Source: Prevotella sp. (lineage in GTDB: Bacteria > Bacteroidota > Bacteroidia > Bacteroidales > Bacteroidaceae). Taken from it: a stretch of 38,937 nucleotides of DNA. The notes under the pieces were generated by a model. The model saw nothing but the letters and a program-made list of their open reading frames with translations. It was not told where the DNA came from and did not search any database. The translations under genes and the position numbers were made by a program. Shown piece by piece: positions 1-8,407 of this stretch. Positions within the stretch are counted from its first letter, which is position 1. Each line of letters begins with the position of its first letter. The stretch lies in assembly GCA_020026195.1 (NCBI GenBank), contig JAHHQW010000019.1, positions 1 through 38,937 of the forward strand, given 5' to 3'.

Positions 1-34
1 ACATCTCTTCATGTCTTTAAATATACACAAATCA

Positions 35-71
35 ACATTTAGGAAGTTTAATGTTAAGATTACCTAAATGT
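35..71. repeat. 9-bp inverted repeat in the left-edge intergenic region
   Basis: ACATTTAGG at 35-43 and its exact reverse complement CCTAAATGT at 63-71 are separated by 19 A/T-rich bases. There is no U-tract beside it, so it is not an obvious terminator. The rest of 1-212 is A/T-rich and I see no gene in it. It could be an operator for a gene beyond the left edge, or chance in A/T-rich DNA. Confidence 0.35.
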
Positions 72-212
72 AAATCGGGAAAAAATCAAAAACACAAAAA
101 TTCGCTATTTTTTCATTGTACGTATAAAGTGTCGAAACGTTTTCAAATATCAAAAAAACAGGAGGTGTTTTTTCAGTTAACTCATTGATACGGTGTAAAA
201 TGAGCAAAAAAA

Positions 213-234
213 TAGGCGTTTTAAAAAACGCCTA
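213..234 (-). terminator. Intrinsic terminator of holA
   Basis: TAGGCGTTTT (213-222) and AAAACGCCTA (225-234) form a 10-bp stem. On the minus strand it is followed by a run of seven T (206-212). It lies about 20 nt after the holA stop codon, which fits Rho-independent termination. Confidence 0.85.
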
Positions 235-254
235 AAAAATTCAAAATTGTCATT

Positions 255-1280
255 TTAATGCAAAATATAGAATATAAGTTCGCGTAAAAGCTCCCCTTCT
301 GTGGTGTTTGGATTCTCAATTCCCTTGCTTTTTGCATCTATTTCGCGTATTTTAGAAATTATCTGCATCACTTTCACACCACTATAATTTTTCATGCCTA
401 CAATATAATCTTTTGCAGCCCACCCACCCTTCAGTTCAAGCCATGCCGCAATAGAATTTTCATTCTTCTTACCAGGTGTATAATAGGCAATCATAAGATT
501 CTGGAAATAGTTAAATAGAAGAGGAACCAATGAATACACAGAACCTGCTTTATTATTTTTGTCAAAGTAATTCAAAATTTGATTGGCTTTAAAAATATCT
601 TTGTTGATGAGTGCACTTTTTAATTCAAAAGCATTGAAGTCCTTACTAACCCCTATTCTGCTCTCTACTATGTCAGGAGAGATACGTGTTTCAGTTTTAT
701 CTAACGATAGAATAACCTTTTCAATTTCACTCGTCATTCTATTCAAATCAGAACCTATATTGTCTGCAATCATGGAGGCAGCCTTTATATCTGTGGCATA
801 TCCCTTACTTTTAAAATAAGAAATAATAAAGGGTACAAGATCCGAATCTTTCTTCTTTTTACTTTCAAATACGACTCCTAAATTTTTAATATTTACAAAA
901 ACCTTTTTTCTTTTATCAAATACGCCATTTTTATAGCATATTACCAGGATAGTTTTAGGAGAAGGATTCCTTAAATAGTTCTCTATACCACTCCAATCCC
1001 TAATATTTTGGGCTTCTTTTAGGATTACGACACGCCATTCGGACAAAACAGGGAATTCACGAGCCATATCTTCTACTGCGGCCGATGTTGTATCGGCTCC
1101 AAACATAACATTTAGGTTAAAATCACACTCCTCAGGCTTAAGTACAACCTTTTCAATACAGTCGGATATCTTATCTATAAAATAAGATTCCTCACCCATA
1201 AGCAAATATACAGGAGCGTAATTCTTATTTTTTATATCTCTCAAGATACCATCAAATGTATCAGCGTATTTTCCTGCCAT
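255..1280 (-). CDS. holA: DNA polymerase III subunit delta
   Basis: Delta subunit of the clamp-loader complex, which opens the sliding clamp so it can be placed on primed DNA during replication. The 341-residue length is normal for the family. The N-terminal AAA+-like domain begins with PVYLLMGEESYFIDK (about residues 23-37), the degenerate P-loop region typical of delta, followed by a strand LSEWRVVILKEAQ. The IGSDLNRMTSEIEKV segment (about 173-187) is the usual domain II signature, and the C-terminal third is the helical collar domain. The start ATG at 1280 is preceded by a TAACTTTG box at 1337-1330, giving a leader of about 40 nt. It is transcribed divergently from the small nuclease-domain gene and ends in a good terminator. 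Confidence 0.92.
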   Translation of the reverse strand: MAGKYADTFDGILRDIKNKNYAPVYLLMGEESYFIDKISDCIEKVVLKPEECDFNLNVMFGADTTSAAVEDMAREFPVLSEWRVVILKEAQNIRDWSGIENYLRNPSPKTILVICYKNGVFDKRKKVFVNIKNLGVVFESKKKKDSDLVPFIISYFKSKGYATDIKAASMIADNIGSDLNRMTSEIEKVILSLDKTETRISPDIVESRIGVSKDFNAFELKSALINKDIFKANQILNYFDKNNKAGSVYSLVPLLFNYFQNLMIAYYTPGKKNENSIAAWLELKGGWAAKDYIVGMKNYSGVKVMQIISKIREIDAKSKGIENPNTTEGELLRELIFYILH

Positions 1281-1307
1281 TTATAATATGTATTTAATAC
1301 TTTTTGC

Positions 1308-1315
1308 TAACTTTG
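1308..1315 (+). promoter_or_regulatory. Bacteroidota -7 box for the HsdR-N-like gene
   Basis: TAACTTTG matches TAnnTTTG and would start transcription near 1322. That is downstream of the TTG at 1304, so the ATG at 1343 is the better start for the gene. No clear -33 TTTG is seen. Confidence 0.55.
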
Positions 1316-1329
1316 TATTGTAATAAGTG

Positions 1330-1337
1330 CAAAGTTA
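1330..1337 (-). promoter_or_regulatory. Bacteroidota -7 box for holA
   Basis: CAAAGTTA on the plus strand is TAACTTTG on the minus strand. Predicted start is near 1323, about 43 nt before the holA ATG. It is the exact inverted copy of the box at 1308-1315, so the two promoters face each other and overlap. Confidence 0.55.
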
Positions 1338-1342
1338 ATAAA

Positions 1343-1792
1343 ATGTATCAACTAAACCTACCACATTTTGAAATAAAAATAGCAAACCGAAACGACAAGA
1401 CATACGTATTCGATGTCTTACGAAAGAAGTATGTTGTACTTACTCCGGAGGAATGGGTAAGACAGCATTTTGTGCACTTTATTATGGAACATAAGGGATA
1501 TCCCGCCGCTTTGTTAATCAACGAGGTAGAGCTTACAATAGGCAGCAAAAAGCTACGTTGTGACAGTCTCTTGTACAACAAGAGCGGAGGCCCACGCATG
1601 ATTATAGAATATAAGGCACCATACATACCAATAACAAAGAAGGTATTCGACCAGATATATGCTTATAACCTTATTTTAAAGGCCGATTACCTTGTTATCA
1701 GCAACGGAATACAGAATATAGTATGTCGGGTAGATTACGACAATAACAAATACGTTTTTCTAAAAGACATACCGGATTATAGCAATTTATAA
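1343..1792 (+). CDS. Stand-alone type I restriction HsdR N-terminal-like nuclease domain protein
   Basis: A 149-residue protein made of little more than one PD-(D/E)XK-type domain like the N-terminal nuclease domain of HsdR (HSDR_N_2 type). Visible catalytic residues are D74 in LRCDSLLY and E89-Y-K91 in MIIEYKAP, giving D-x14-ExK, with E61 upstream. A conserved YNLILKADYLVISNG segment follows. No helicase domain, methylase or specificity subunit is nearby, so it is not a restriction system. Small proteins of this kind are common in Bacteroidota genomes, and I recall them next to holA. I chose the ATG at 1343 over the TTG at 1304 because the -7 box at 1308-1315 lies between them. Function is unknown; nuclease activity is inferred from the motif. 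Confidence 0.8.
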   Translation: MYQLNLPHFEIKIANRNDKTYVFDVLRKKYVVLTPEEWVRQHFVHFIMEHKGYPAALLINEVELTIGSKKLRCDSLLYNKSGGPRMIIEYKAPYIPITKKVFDQIYAYNLILKADYLVISNGIQNIVCRVDYDNNKYVFLKDIPDYSNL

Positions 1793-2021
1793 ACCAAAAA
1801 CGATGCTATACGCTTAATAAGATTCATAGTATTAATGCAGGAAAAATTTTAACATTTAAGATTCAAAAATACTTACATTACAATATTTGAACTGCAATAA
1901 ACGAATTCTTATCTGTCGTATGCAATGCCACAAAACAAATCCTCCAAACAAATCTGAACAATAAGAATATTTGTGTAAATAGTCACAGATACGACCTTTT
2001 TCAGAGCAATATATAAAAAAC

Positions 2022-2050
2022 AAGGTGATACATTCAGAACATATCACCTT
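2022..2050 (-). terminator. Intrinsic terminator of the ompA-like/mtgA/pcrA operon
   Basis: AAGGTGATA (2022-2030) pairs with TATCACCTT (2042-2050) around an 11-nt loop. On the minus strand the stem is followed by GTTTTTT. It sits 24 nt after the helicase stop codon. The region 1793-2021 holds nothing else I can support. Confidence 0.85.
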
Positions 2051-2073
2051 ATTTAAATTAACATATTATAATA

Positions 2074-4428
2074 TTACAATTTTTCAAATTTAGCGAATTT
2101 AAGAAGAAGCAGTTTCTTTCCTTCTGCATCAAAGTCAACTAGAGCCTTTAAATTATCGTCAGCACCTGTCATAGACACGACAGTACCATTTCCAAACCTT
2201 GAATGCGAAATACGCTCACCGACCCTCAGATTATAACGGGCGCAATAATCTATATTAGAATCCGTTGCCGACACCTCATGCTTTATCCTTCGCATACTAT
2301 TGGCATCAGGAACTTCAAGTCTTGCCGACCTATCAACCTTAGGTTCGCTATATTTATGAGTACCATATCCTGTAGAAGTACGAGAAGTAGAGGTTTCACT
2401 AGAATATGAAGAAAATGAATATCCAAATGAAGAAGAATAAGGACTATCAAACGATGAAGAGAATGAGCTCTCAATTTTTCTTACTAATGAAGGATCAATC
2501 TCACTTATAAATTTGCTAGGAGTCTGGAATTCAAGATTTCCAAAACGATAACGTTTCTCTGCACTAGTAATCACACAAACACGTTCTGCACGCGTCATAG
2601 CCACATAAAAAAGTCTTCTTTCCTCTTCTATCTGTGCCAGTGTCTCCGAACACATAACATTAGGGAAAACGCCCTCTTCCATACCAACAATAAACACCAC
2701 AGGAAATTCAAGTCCCTTGGCACTGTGTGCAGTCATAAGCGTCACTACCGGTCCTTCCTCCGAAGAGTCACTTTCATCAACAGTGGTAAGCAAAGAAACT
2801 TCCTGAAGGAAATCGTTCATTAAGACATGATCTTCACGCCCTGCCTCTGTGTTCTCATCGACAAAAGCCTTAAGAGCGGAGAAAAACTCCTCTATATTTT
2901 CCTGACGAGATATACCTTCAACTGATTTATCTGAACGTATATCAGCTTCAACTCCAGATTTTTCAGCAATCTCTTTACCAAGCGTAAAAGCATCTACCGA
3001 ATTCACTTTCTCTATGAATCCGCTAATAAGAGCCGTAAACTTATCTAATTTTGCAATTACACCTTTCGTTACATCTAGTCCGCATTCGTTAGGATTACAT
3101 ATAACATCCCACATACTGCATTCTTTTTCACGAGCAGTCTGAGAGATTTTTGTCAATGTCGTAGCGCCTATTCCACGTGCCGGATAATTAATTACACGCT
3201 TAAACGCCTCCTCGTCACCAGGATTAGTGACCAGGCGAAAATAAGCCGTCATGTTCTTTATTTCCTTGCGCTGATAGAAACTCAGTCCACCATAAATCTT
3301 ATACGGAATACGGCGCTGACGCAGAGCTTCCTCAAAGCTACGACTCTGTGCATTAGTTCTATAAAGAATAGCTATTCCATCATAATCTATATTGAGTTTA
3401 CGTCTGTAGAGTTCTATATCACTAGCAACTACAGCAGCTTCCTCACGGTCTGTAAATAACGAACGATAAATAATCTTTTCACCATGCTCTTTTTCGCTAT
3501 ATACATTCTTCTCTATACGGTTACGATTATGCCTTATCAGACTATTTGCTGCTTCAACGATACACTTTGTAGAACGATAGTTACGCTCAAGTTTAAAAGT
3601 TCTGGCATCAGGATACTGCTTAGTAAAATTAAGGATATTATCTATCTTGGCACCTCTAAAACTATAAATACTCTGAGCATCATCGCCAACGACACAGATA
3701 TTATGATGAAAATGCGTTACAAGATCAATTATCATCTGCTGTACCCTGTTAGTATCCTGATACTCATCCACAAGGATATATCTAAATCTATCTGCATATT
3801 TACGACACACTTCTTCGTTATCACGGAAAAGTATGTAAGTATTTACCAGCAAATCATCAAAATCCATTGCATTAGCCTTACGACACCGCTGCTGATATTC
3901 GGTATATATGTTCGGCAATTGTGGTGTATGATGACTAACACCGCATACAGCACCAAACTGCGCCGGCAAAATCAACTGATTCTTAGCCATACTGATTTTT
4001 CCATGCACAGAAGAGGCTTTATACATTTTCTCATCCAACTGCATATCCTTTATTATAGTCTTTATAAGACTTTGAGAATCAGCTTGGTCGTATATCGTAA
4101 ACGAAGATGTAAATCCTATTTTATCAGCTTCTGCACGTAGTATACGCGCAAAAACCGAATGGAATGTACCCATATTTAGGTAGCGGGCAGTATCCACACC
4201 CACAAGCGTAGCGATACGGTCCTTCATCTCCCTAGCCGCCTTATTCGTAAACGTTAAAGCGAGTATATTATAAGGAGGAAGTCCGCGCATCAGCAAATAT
4301 GCAATCTTATATGTAAGCACACGCGTTTTTCCAGATCCCGCACCCGCAACTACGAGCGACGGACCATCACAATACTCTACTGCATCGCGCTGCTCGTCAT
4401 TAAGATTATCTAAAAAATCTATATTCAT
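2074..4428 (-). CDS. pcrA: UvrD/PcrA-type ATP-dependent DNA helicase
   Basis: Superfamily 1A 3'-5' helicase acting in repair, replication restart and removal of recombinase from DNA. All motifs are visible in order: Walker A VVAGAGSGKT, LALTFTNKAA (Ia), LVDEYQDTN (II), VVGDDAQSIYSFRGA (III), LERNYRS (IV), MTAHSAKGLEFPVVF (V) and RLFYVAMTRA (VI). Length is 784 residues, normal for PcrA. Between motif VI and the C-terminus lies a Ser/Tyr-rich, low-complexity linker (about residues 655-700). It is followed by a Tudor-like domain beginning GERISHSRFGNGTV, the module by which PcrA binds RNA polymerase. The start codon overlaps the mtgA stop by 4 nt (ATGA), so the two genes are translationally coupled. 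Confidence 0.95.
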   Translation of the reverse strand: MNIDFLDNLNDEQRDAVEYCDGPSLVVAGAGSGKTRVLTYKIAYLLMRGLPPYNILALTFTNKAAREMKDRIATLVGVDTARYLNMGTFHSVFARILRAEADKIGFTSSFTIYDQADSQSLIKTIIKDMQLDEKMYKASSVHGKISMAKNQLILPAQFGAVCGVSHHTPQLPNIYTEYQQRCRKANAMDFDDLLVNTYILFRDNEEVCRKYADRFRYILVDEYQDTNRVQQMIIDLVTHFHHNICVVGDDAQSIYSFRGAKIDNILNFTKQYPDARTFKLERNYRSTKCIVEAANSLIRHNRNRIEKNVYSEKEHGEKIIYRSLFTDREEAAVVASDIELYRRKLNIDYDGIAILYRTNAQSRSFEEALRQRRIPYKIYGGLSFYQRKEIKNMTAYFRLVTNPGDEEAFKRVINYPARGIGATTLTKISQTAREKECSMWDVICNPNECGLDVTKGVIAKLDKFTALISGFIEKVNSVDAFTLGKEIAEKSGVEADIRSDKSVEGISRQENIEEFFSALKAFVDENTEAGREDHVLMNDFLQEVSLLTTVDESDSSEEGPVVTLMTAHSAKGLEFPVVFIVGMEEGVFPNVMCSETLAQIEEERRLFYVAMTRAERVCVITSAEKRYRFGNLEFQTPSKFISEIDPSLVRKIESSFSSSFDSPYSSSFGYSFSSYSSETSTSRTSTGYGTHKYSEPKVDRSARLEVPDANSMRRIKHEVSATDSNIDYCARYNLRVGERISHSRFGNGTVVSMTGADDNLKALVDFDAEGKKLLLLKFAKFEKL

Positions 4429-5126
4429 TTATTATTATTACGCTCTTCGAGCAAAGGGATATGAATCATTTCGCGCATAATTCTTCTCTGTCTTTTAAGA
4501 ACATACTGAGAAGGATTTGCAGAATTATAAATAATGGGATTGGGAAGTGTTGCCGCAATCAATGCACACTGGTCGCGTTTGAGACATGCTGCAGTAGTTT
4601 TGAAATGATCTTCTGCTACAGCATCCACACCATATATACCATCACCCATTTCTATAGAATTAAGATAAACCTCTATTATTCTTTCTTTGCTCCAAGCCAT
4701 TTCTATCAGAAAAGTGAAATATGTTTCTAACCCTTTTCTAACCCATGTACGTCCTGGCCACAAAAATACATTTTTTGCAGTCTGCTGTGAAATAGTGCTG
4801 GCACCAAATTTCTTTTTACTTTTCTTATTATGCTCTACAGCCTTTGAAATAGCCTCAAAATCAAAGCCATGATGCTGTAGGAATCTCTGATCCTCACTGG
4901 CGATAACAGCAACGGGCATATACTTAGACATTTCGCCAAGACTAACCCACGAGTGGTGCATTTTTATATTCTTTCCATCGGATACCTGCTCTGCCACACG
5001 TATAAGCATAAGAGGTGTAATATGAACAGGTATAAAACGATATGCCACAACTGCGAGTATGGTGGAGCCAAAGAATATGGCAGCCACCCATCGCAGTATG
5101 CGGTATACTACTTTCAAGAATATCAT
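4425..5126 (-). CDS. mtgA: Monofunctional biosynthetic peptidoglycan transglycosylase
   Basis: GT51 glycosyltransferase that polymerises lipid II into glycan strands at the outer face of the inner membrane. One N-terminal transmembrane segment (about residues 10-32) anchors it. GT51 motifs follow in order: VIASEDQRFLQHHGFD, whose Glu is the catalytic base, GASTISQQTAKN, ERIIEVYLNSIEMGDGIYG and a final ALIAATLPNP. There is no transpeptidase domain. Length of 233 residues is normal. It begins 6 nt after the OmpA-like lipoprotein and overlaps pcrA by 4 nt, so it is the middle gene of a three-gene operon. Confidence 0.93.
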   Translation of the reverse strand: MIFLKVVYRILRWVAAIFFGSTILAVVAYRFIPVHITPLMLIRVAEQVSDGKNIKMHHSWVSLGEMSKYMPVAVIASEDQRFLQHHGFDFEAISKAVEHNKKSKKKFGASTISQQTAKNVFLWPGRTWVRKGLETYFTFLIEMAWSKERIIEVYLNSIEMGDGIYGVDAVAEDHFKTTAACLKRDQCALIAATLPNPIIYNSANPSQYVLKRQRRIMREMIHIPLLEERNNNK

Positions 5127-5132
5127 TACCTC

Positions 5133-5798
5133 TTATAAATTTCCGCTCTGTGCTTTTTCTACCATTGCCTCGCTGGCATAAAGGAATACTTCTACTCGAC
5201 GGTTTTCTCTTGCCACTTCTTTGTCAACGATAGGATTCTGTGAACCCATACCATTAACATTTTTCAATTGAGCACCGCTTACACCACAGTCTTTCAAATA
5301 GTTTGCTACAGCCAAAGCACGCTTCTGTGACAAAGGCACGTTAATACCATCACCACCTGAACGATCTGTATAGCCATAGATATCAACGCTACAATCCTGA
5401 TTAGTTTTAAGTACATTAGAGAACTTAGCAAGTTCATTCTTAGAATCCGCACTGATTTCAGATTTGTTAAGGTCGAACAAAATACCAGAGTCAAAAGTTA
5501 CCTTTACGGCTTTCAGTCCGTTTGCATCAGTAACCTCTTCTACCTTAGCATTTTGCAATTCTTCCTGGGCCTGGGCCTTAACCTTATCCATATGCTTTCC
5601 GATAGCAGCACCGGCACCTGCACCGACAGCTGCGCCAACGGCAGTACCAACAAGAGTATTACCTGCAATTTTACCTACAATAGCTCCGAGTACAGCACCA
5701 CCTCCGGTACCGATAAGAGCTCCCGTACCGGTCTTAGTAGAACATCCGGCAATTAACAAAACACATAAAGCAAGTGTTGAAGCTTTCTTTTTATTCAT
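5133..5798 (-). CDS. OmpA-family lipoprotein with glycine-zipper domain (YiaD-like)
   Basis: Predicted outer-membrane lipoprotein of 221 residues that binds peptidoglycan. The signal peptide ends in lipobox I16-A17-G18-C19. Residues about 24-70 form a Gly/Ala-rich glycine-zipper segment ending in IGKHMDKVKAQ, likely membrane-associated. Residues about 100-210 are an OmpA C-terminal domain with VDIYGYTDRSGG, the LSQKRALAVANYL helix and ENRRVEVFL. The TD and R side chains are those that contact diaminopimelate in this family. First gene of the operon with mtgA and pcrA. A TATCTTTG box lies about 70 nt upstream. Confidence 0.9.
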   Translation of the reverse strand: MNKKKASTLALCVLLIAGCSTKTGTGALIGTGGGAVLGAIVGKIAGNTLVGTAVGAAVGAGAGAAIGKHMDKVKAQAQEELQNAKVEEVTDANGLKAVKVTFDSGILFDLNKSEISADSKNELAKFSNVLKTNQDCSVDIYGYTDRSGGDGINVPLSQKRALAVANYLKDCGVSGAQLKNVNGMGSQNPIVDKEVARENRRVEVFLYASEAMVEKAQSGNL

Positions 5799-5863
5799 TC
5801 TAAATAGATATTAAGTTCATAAAACAAGTAACAAGTATGCATAACATGCACACCCTACGACTG

Positions 5864-5871
5864 CAAAGATA
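5864..5871 (-). promoter_or_regulatory. -7 promoter box of the ompA-like/mtgA/pcrA operon
   Basis: CAAAGATA on the plus strand reads TATCTTTG on the minus strand, matching TAnnTTTG. The leader would be about 60 nt. No convincing -33 TTTG is seen. It lies back to back with the proS promoter. Confidence 0.55.
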
Positions 5872-5916
5872 ATTCTTTTTTATTTAAAAACATATGTAAG
5901 TTCCAACTTTTTTTCT

Positions 5917-5924
5917 TATTTTTG
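5917..5924 (+). promoter_or_regulatory. -7 promoter box of proS
   Basis: TATTTTTG matches TAnnTTTG, 32 nt before the proS ATG, with a predicted transcription start near 5931. The -33 position shows no TTTG. Confidence 0.55.
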
Positions 5925-5956
5925 CAGACAAAAACGGAAATAAAATACACAATAAA

Positions 5957-7438
5957 ATGGCTAAGGAATTGAAAGAACTGACCAAAAGAGCTGATAATTA
6001 TAGTCAGTGGTATAATGATTTGGTTATGAAAGCCGATTTGGCTGAACAGTCTCCTGTGCGCGGATGTATGGTAATCAAGCCTTATGGATACGCTATATGG
6101 GAAAAAATGCAGAGACAACTTGACGACATGTTTAAGGAAACAGGTGCCAAGAATGCATATTTTCCTCTGCTCATTCCGAAATCTTTTTTGAGCAGAGAGG
6201 CAGAACACGTAGAAGGATTTGCTAAGGAATGCGCTGTGGTAACACACTATCGTCTTCGTTCTAACAGCGATAAGACTGGTGTAGAGGTAGACCCTGCTGC
6301 AAAACTCGAAGAAGAACTTATCATACGTCCAACATCAGAAACAATTATCTGGAACACATACAAAAACTGGATTCATTCATGGCGCGATCTGCCACTGATG
6401 TGCAACCAGTGGTGTAACGTTATGCGCTGGGAAATGCGTACACGTCCTTTCCTCCGTACATCAGAATTTCTCTGGCAGGAAGGCCACACTGCGCATGCCA
6501 CACGTGAAGAGGCTGAAAAAGAAGCACAGCTTATGCTCCATGTTTATGCAGACTTCGTAGAGAATTGGATGGCAGTTCCTGTAATTCAGGGTGTAAAGAG
6601 CGAGACTGAACGTTTTGCAGGTGCTCTTGATACATACACTATCGAGGCAATGATGCAGGATGGCAAGGCTCTTCAGAGTGGTACCAGCCACTTCCTCGGA
6701 CAAAACTTTGCAAAAGCATTCGACGTTACATATCTTGACAAAGATAACAAACCTCAGTACGTATGGGCCACATCTTGGGGTGTCTCTACACGACTCATCG
6801 GTGCTCTCATCATGACGCACAGCGACGACAACGGTCTTGTACTTCCTCCACGTCTGGCTCCTATCCAGGTTGTTATCGTTCCTATCTACAAGAATGAAGA
6901 ACAGCTGAAAGCTATCAGTGATAAATTTGCTCCCGTCATCGAAACACTGCGTAAAGCAGGCGTAAGCCTTAAGTTCGATGATGCAGACAACAAGCGTCCT
7001 GGCTTTAAGTTTGCCGATTACGAACTTAAGGGTGTTCCTGTACGTCTTGTAATGGGCGGCAAGGACCTTGAAAACGGAACAGTAGAAGTAATGCGCCGTG
7101 ATACCCTCGAAAAGGAAACAGTATCATTCGACGGACTTGCAGAACGCGTTCTCAAACTTCTCGAAGATATTCAGGAAGGCATTTACAACAAGGCTAAGAA
7201 CTTCAGAGATGCTCACATCTACGAGTGTGATAACTACGAAGAATTCAAAGAGAAAATCAAAGATGGAGGATTCTTCCTCTGCCACTGGGACGGCACAGCC
7301 GAAACAGAAGCTAAGATTAAGGAAGAGACACAGGCTACAATCCGCTGTGTTCCTTACGGCTTCGAACAGACACCTGGTATCGACATGGTATCAGGCAAGC
7401 CCTCTAAATGCAGGGTTATCATAGCAAGAAGCTATTAA
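5957..7438 (+). CDS. proS: Proline--tRNA ligase, eukaryote/archaeal type
   Basis: Class II synthetase that charges tRNA-Pro. The 493-residue protein lacks the large editing insertion of the E. coli type and instead has the C-terminal domain of the eukaryote/archaeal/Thermus type. Motif 2 is MRWEMRTRPFLRTSEF with QEGHTAHA after it; motif 3 is TRLIGALIMTHSDDNGLVLPP. An anticodon-binding domain follows from about residue 300. The chain ends in a tyrosine (IIARSY), as in Thermus ProRS, where the C-terminal residue folds back to the active site. It has its own promoter and a strong terminator, so it is a single-gene transcript. Confidence 0.96.
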   Translation: MAKELKELTKRADNYSQWYNDLVMKADLAEQSPVRGCMVIKPYGYAIWEKMQRQLDDMFKETGAKNAYFPLLIPKSFLSREAEHVEGFAKECAVVTHYRLRSNSDKTGVEVDPAAKLEEELIIRPTSETIIWNTYKNWIHSWRDLPLMCNQWCNVMRWEMRTRPFLRTSEFLWQEGHTAHATREEAEKEAQLMLHVYADFVENWMAVPVIQGVKSETERFAGALDTYTIEAMMQDGKALQSGTSHFLGQNFAKAFDVTYLDKDNKPQYVWATSWGVSTRLIGALIMTHSDDNGLVLPPRLAPIQVVIVPIYKNEEQLKAISDKFAPVIETLRKAGVSLKFDDADNKRPGFKFADYELKGVPVRLVMGGKDLENGTVEVMRRDTLEKETVSFDGLAERVLKLLEDIQEGIYNKAKNFRDAHIYECDNYEEFKEKIKDGGFFLCHWDGTAETEAKIKEETQATIRCVPYGFEQTPGIDMVSGKPSKCRVIIARSY

Positions 7439-7453
7439 AATTATTACATACAC

Positions 7454-7491
7454 GGGGAATGTGATGCACAGATGCTTCACATTCCCCTTTT
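7454..7491 (+). terminator. Intrinsic terminator of proS
   Basis: GGGGAATGTGA (7454-7464) pairs with TCACATTCCCC (7477-7487), an 11-bp perfect stem followed by TTTT. An in-frame upstream extension of the next gene (ATG-less, beginning 7472) would start inside this hairpin, which argues for that gene's ATG at 7514. Confidence 0.9.
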
Positions 7492-7513
7492 AAAACTCTC
7501 TAAAATATTTTCT

Positions 7514-8380
7514 ATGGAATATCTCAAAAAAGAAGAGTTATATAAAAACAGAAGCTACGCAAAGTGTATATCATGCGGATATCATGCTTTGACTGGCAAT
7601 TACAAGTCTATTTTATCATACACTTGGAAATCAGCGCTTGCTTTTTTTATTGTAAACATGATGGCGCTGATACTTACCGACGGATTTGCTATCCCTACAG
7701 ATACATTAGGAGGTGTAATATGGTGCGTTATGTCTGTCGCAACAATTCTGTCCATGTTTTACATGGATGCTCATATTGTGAACACATTTGCCAATCAGGG
7801 TAAATTGGTTGTATTCAGAAGATTACTTACTATGTTCTTCTGGAGCATACTTGTATTATTCCTGTCACTGGTATTCATATATGCCACCACATTGTTTTCT
7901 TTTCAGGCTGAATATGGCAAAGCAATAATAATTGGGGTATCATCATTTATTGTTCTTTTGATGATAATCCTCGGAATTCCTTTCTGTTATCTATCGGTAA
8001 AATACGTTGTAGACGATGAGAAAAGATTCTTCAATGTAGTTAGAAAGAACTTCTATAAGGGATTCAGTCACTGGGGACTTATTTTCGTTACTTTTATTCT
8101 GTCATCATTATTGTTCATGATATTATCTGTCGTAATAGCACTTCCTACTTACATGCTTGTAACAGCAAAGATAATGTCAGAGACAGGCATATTCATGGGT
8201 GACGAAAGCGGCTTACCAGCTTACTTCCCTTATATATATGGCATCACAATTGCTGCCATTTCAGTATTACTGATGTATGTGAAAACATTTATATTCTCTA
8301 CGTTATACTACACATACGGTTCTATTGAACAGCGTAACAACGAGAGAATAGGCTTCATGGAAAATTCCAAGAAATTTTAA
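7514..8380 (+). CDS. Multi-pass inner-membrane protein, unknown function
   Basis: A 288-residue integral membrane protein that I do not recognise. The N-terminal cytoplasmic part contains CISCGYHAL, followed by about six hydrophobic segments (roughly residues 38-60, 66-90, 100-125, 135-165, 180-215 and 238-270). The loops are short and there is no recognisable transporter signature. The shape is like the DUF975/YciC-type membrane proteins of Firmicutes and Bacteroidota, but I cannot assign it firmly. It starts at the first ATG beyond the proS terminator and lies 27 nt upstream of PBP1A, probably co-transcribed with it, so an envelope role is plausible. Confidence 0.75.
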   Translation: MEYLKKEELYKNRSYAKCISCGYHALTGNYKSILSYTWKSALAFFIVNMMALILTDGFAIPTDTLGGVIWCVMSVATILSMFYMDAHIVNTFANQGKLVVFRRLLTMFFWSILVLFLSLVFIYATTLFSFQAEYGKAIIIGVSSFIVLLMIILGIPFCYLSVKYVVDDEKRFFNVVRKNFYKGFSHWGLIFVTFILSSLLFMILSVVIALPTYMLVTAKIMSETGIFMGDESGLPAYFPYIYGITIAAISVLLMYVKTFIFSTLYYTYGSIEQRNNERIGFMENSKKF

Positions 8381-8407
8381 CTTCGGAATTATTTAAGAAA
8401 CAGAGAT

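Noticed and set aside
1343..1792. Remnant of a type I restriction system
   Set aside because: The domain is complete with intact catalytic residues and its own promoter, and no HsdM or HsdS remnant is nearby, so a stand-alone gene is the better reading.
1856..2047. 63-residue minus-strand frame after the pcrA gene
   Set aside because: It begins inside the pcrA terminator hairpin, is Cys/Tyr-rich without any family resemblance, and has no promoter.
3484..4140. 218-residue plus-strand open frame inside pcrA
   Set aside because: Antisense to conserved helicase motifs; composition is Ile/Cys/Thr-rich as expected from a mirror frame of A/T-rich coding DNA.
4425..5126. mtgA as a fragment of a broken class A PBP
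   Set aside because: Length, single transmembrane anchor and all GT51 motifs match a complete monofunctional enzyme; no transpeptidase remnant is adjacent.
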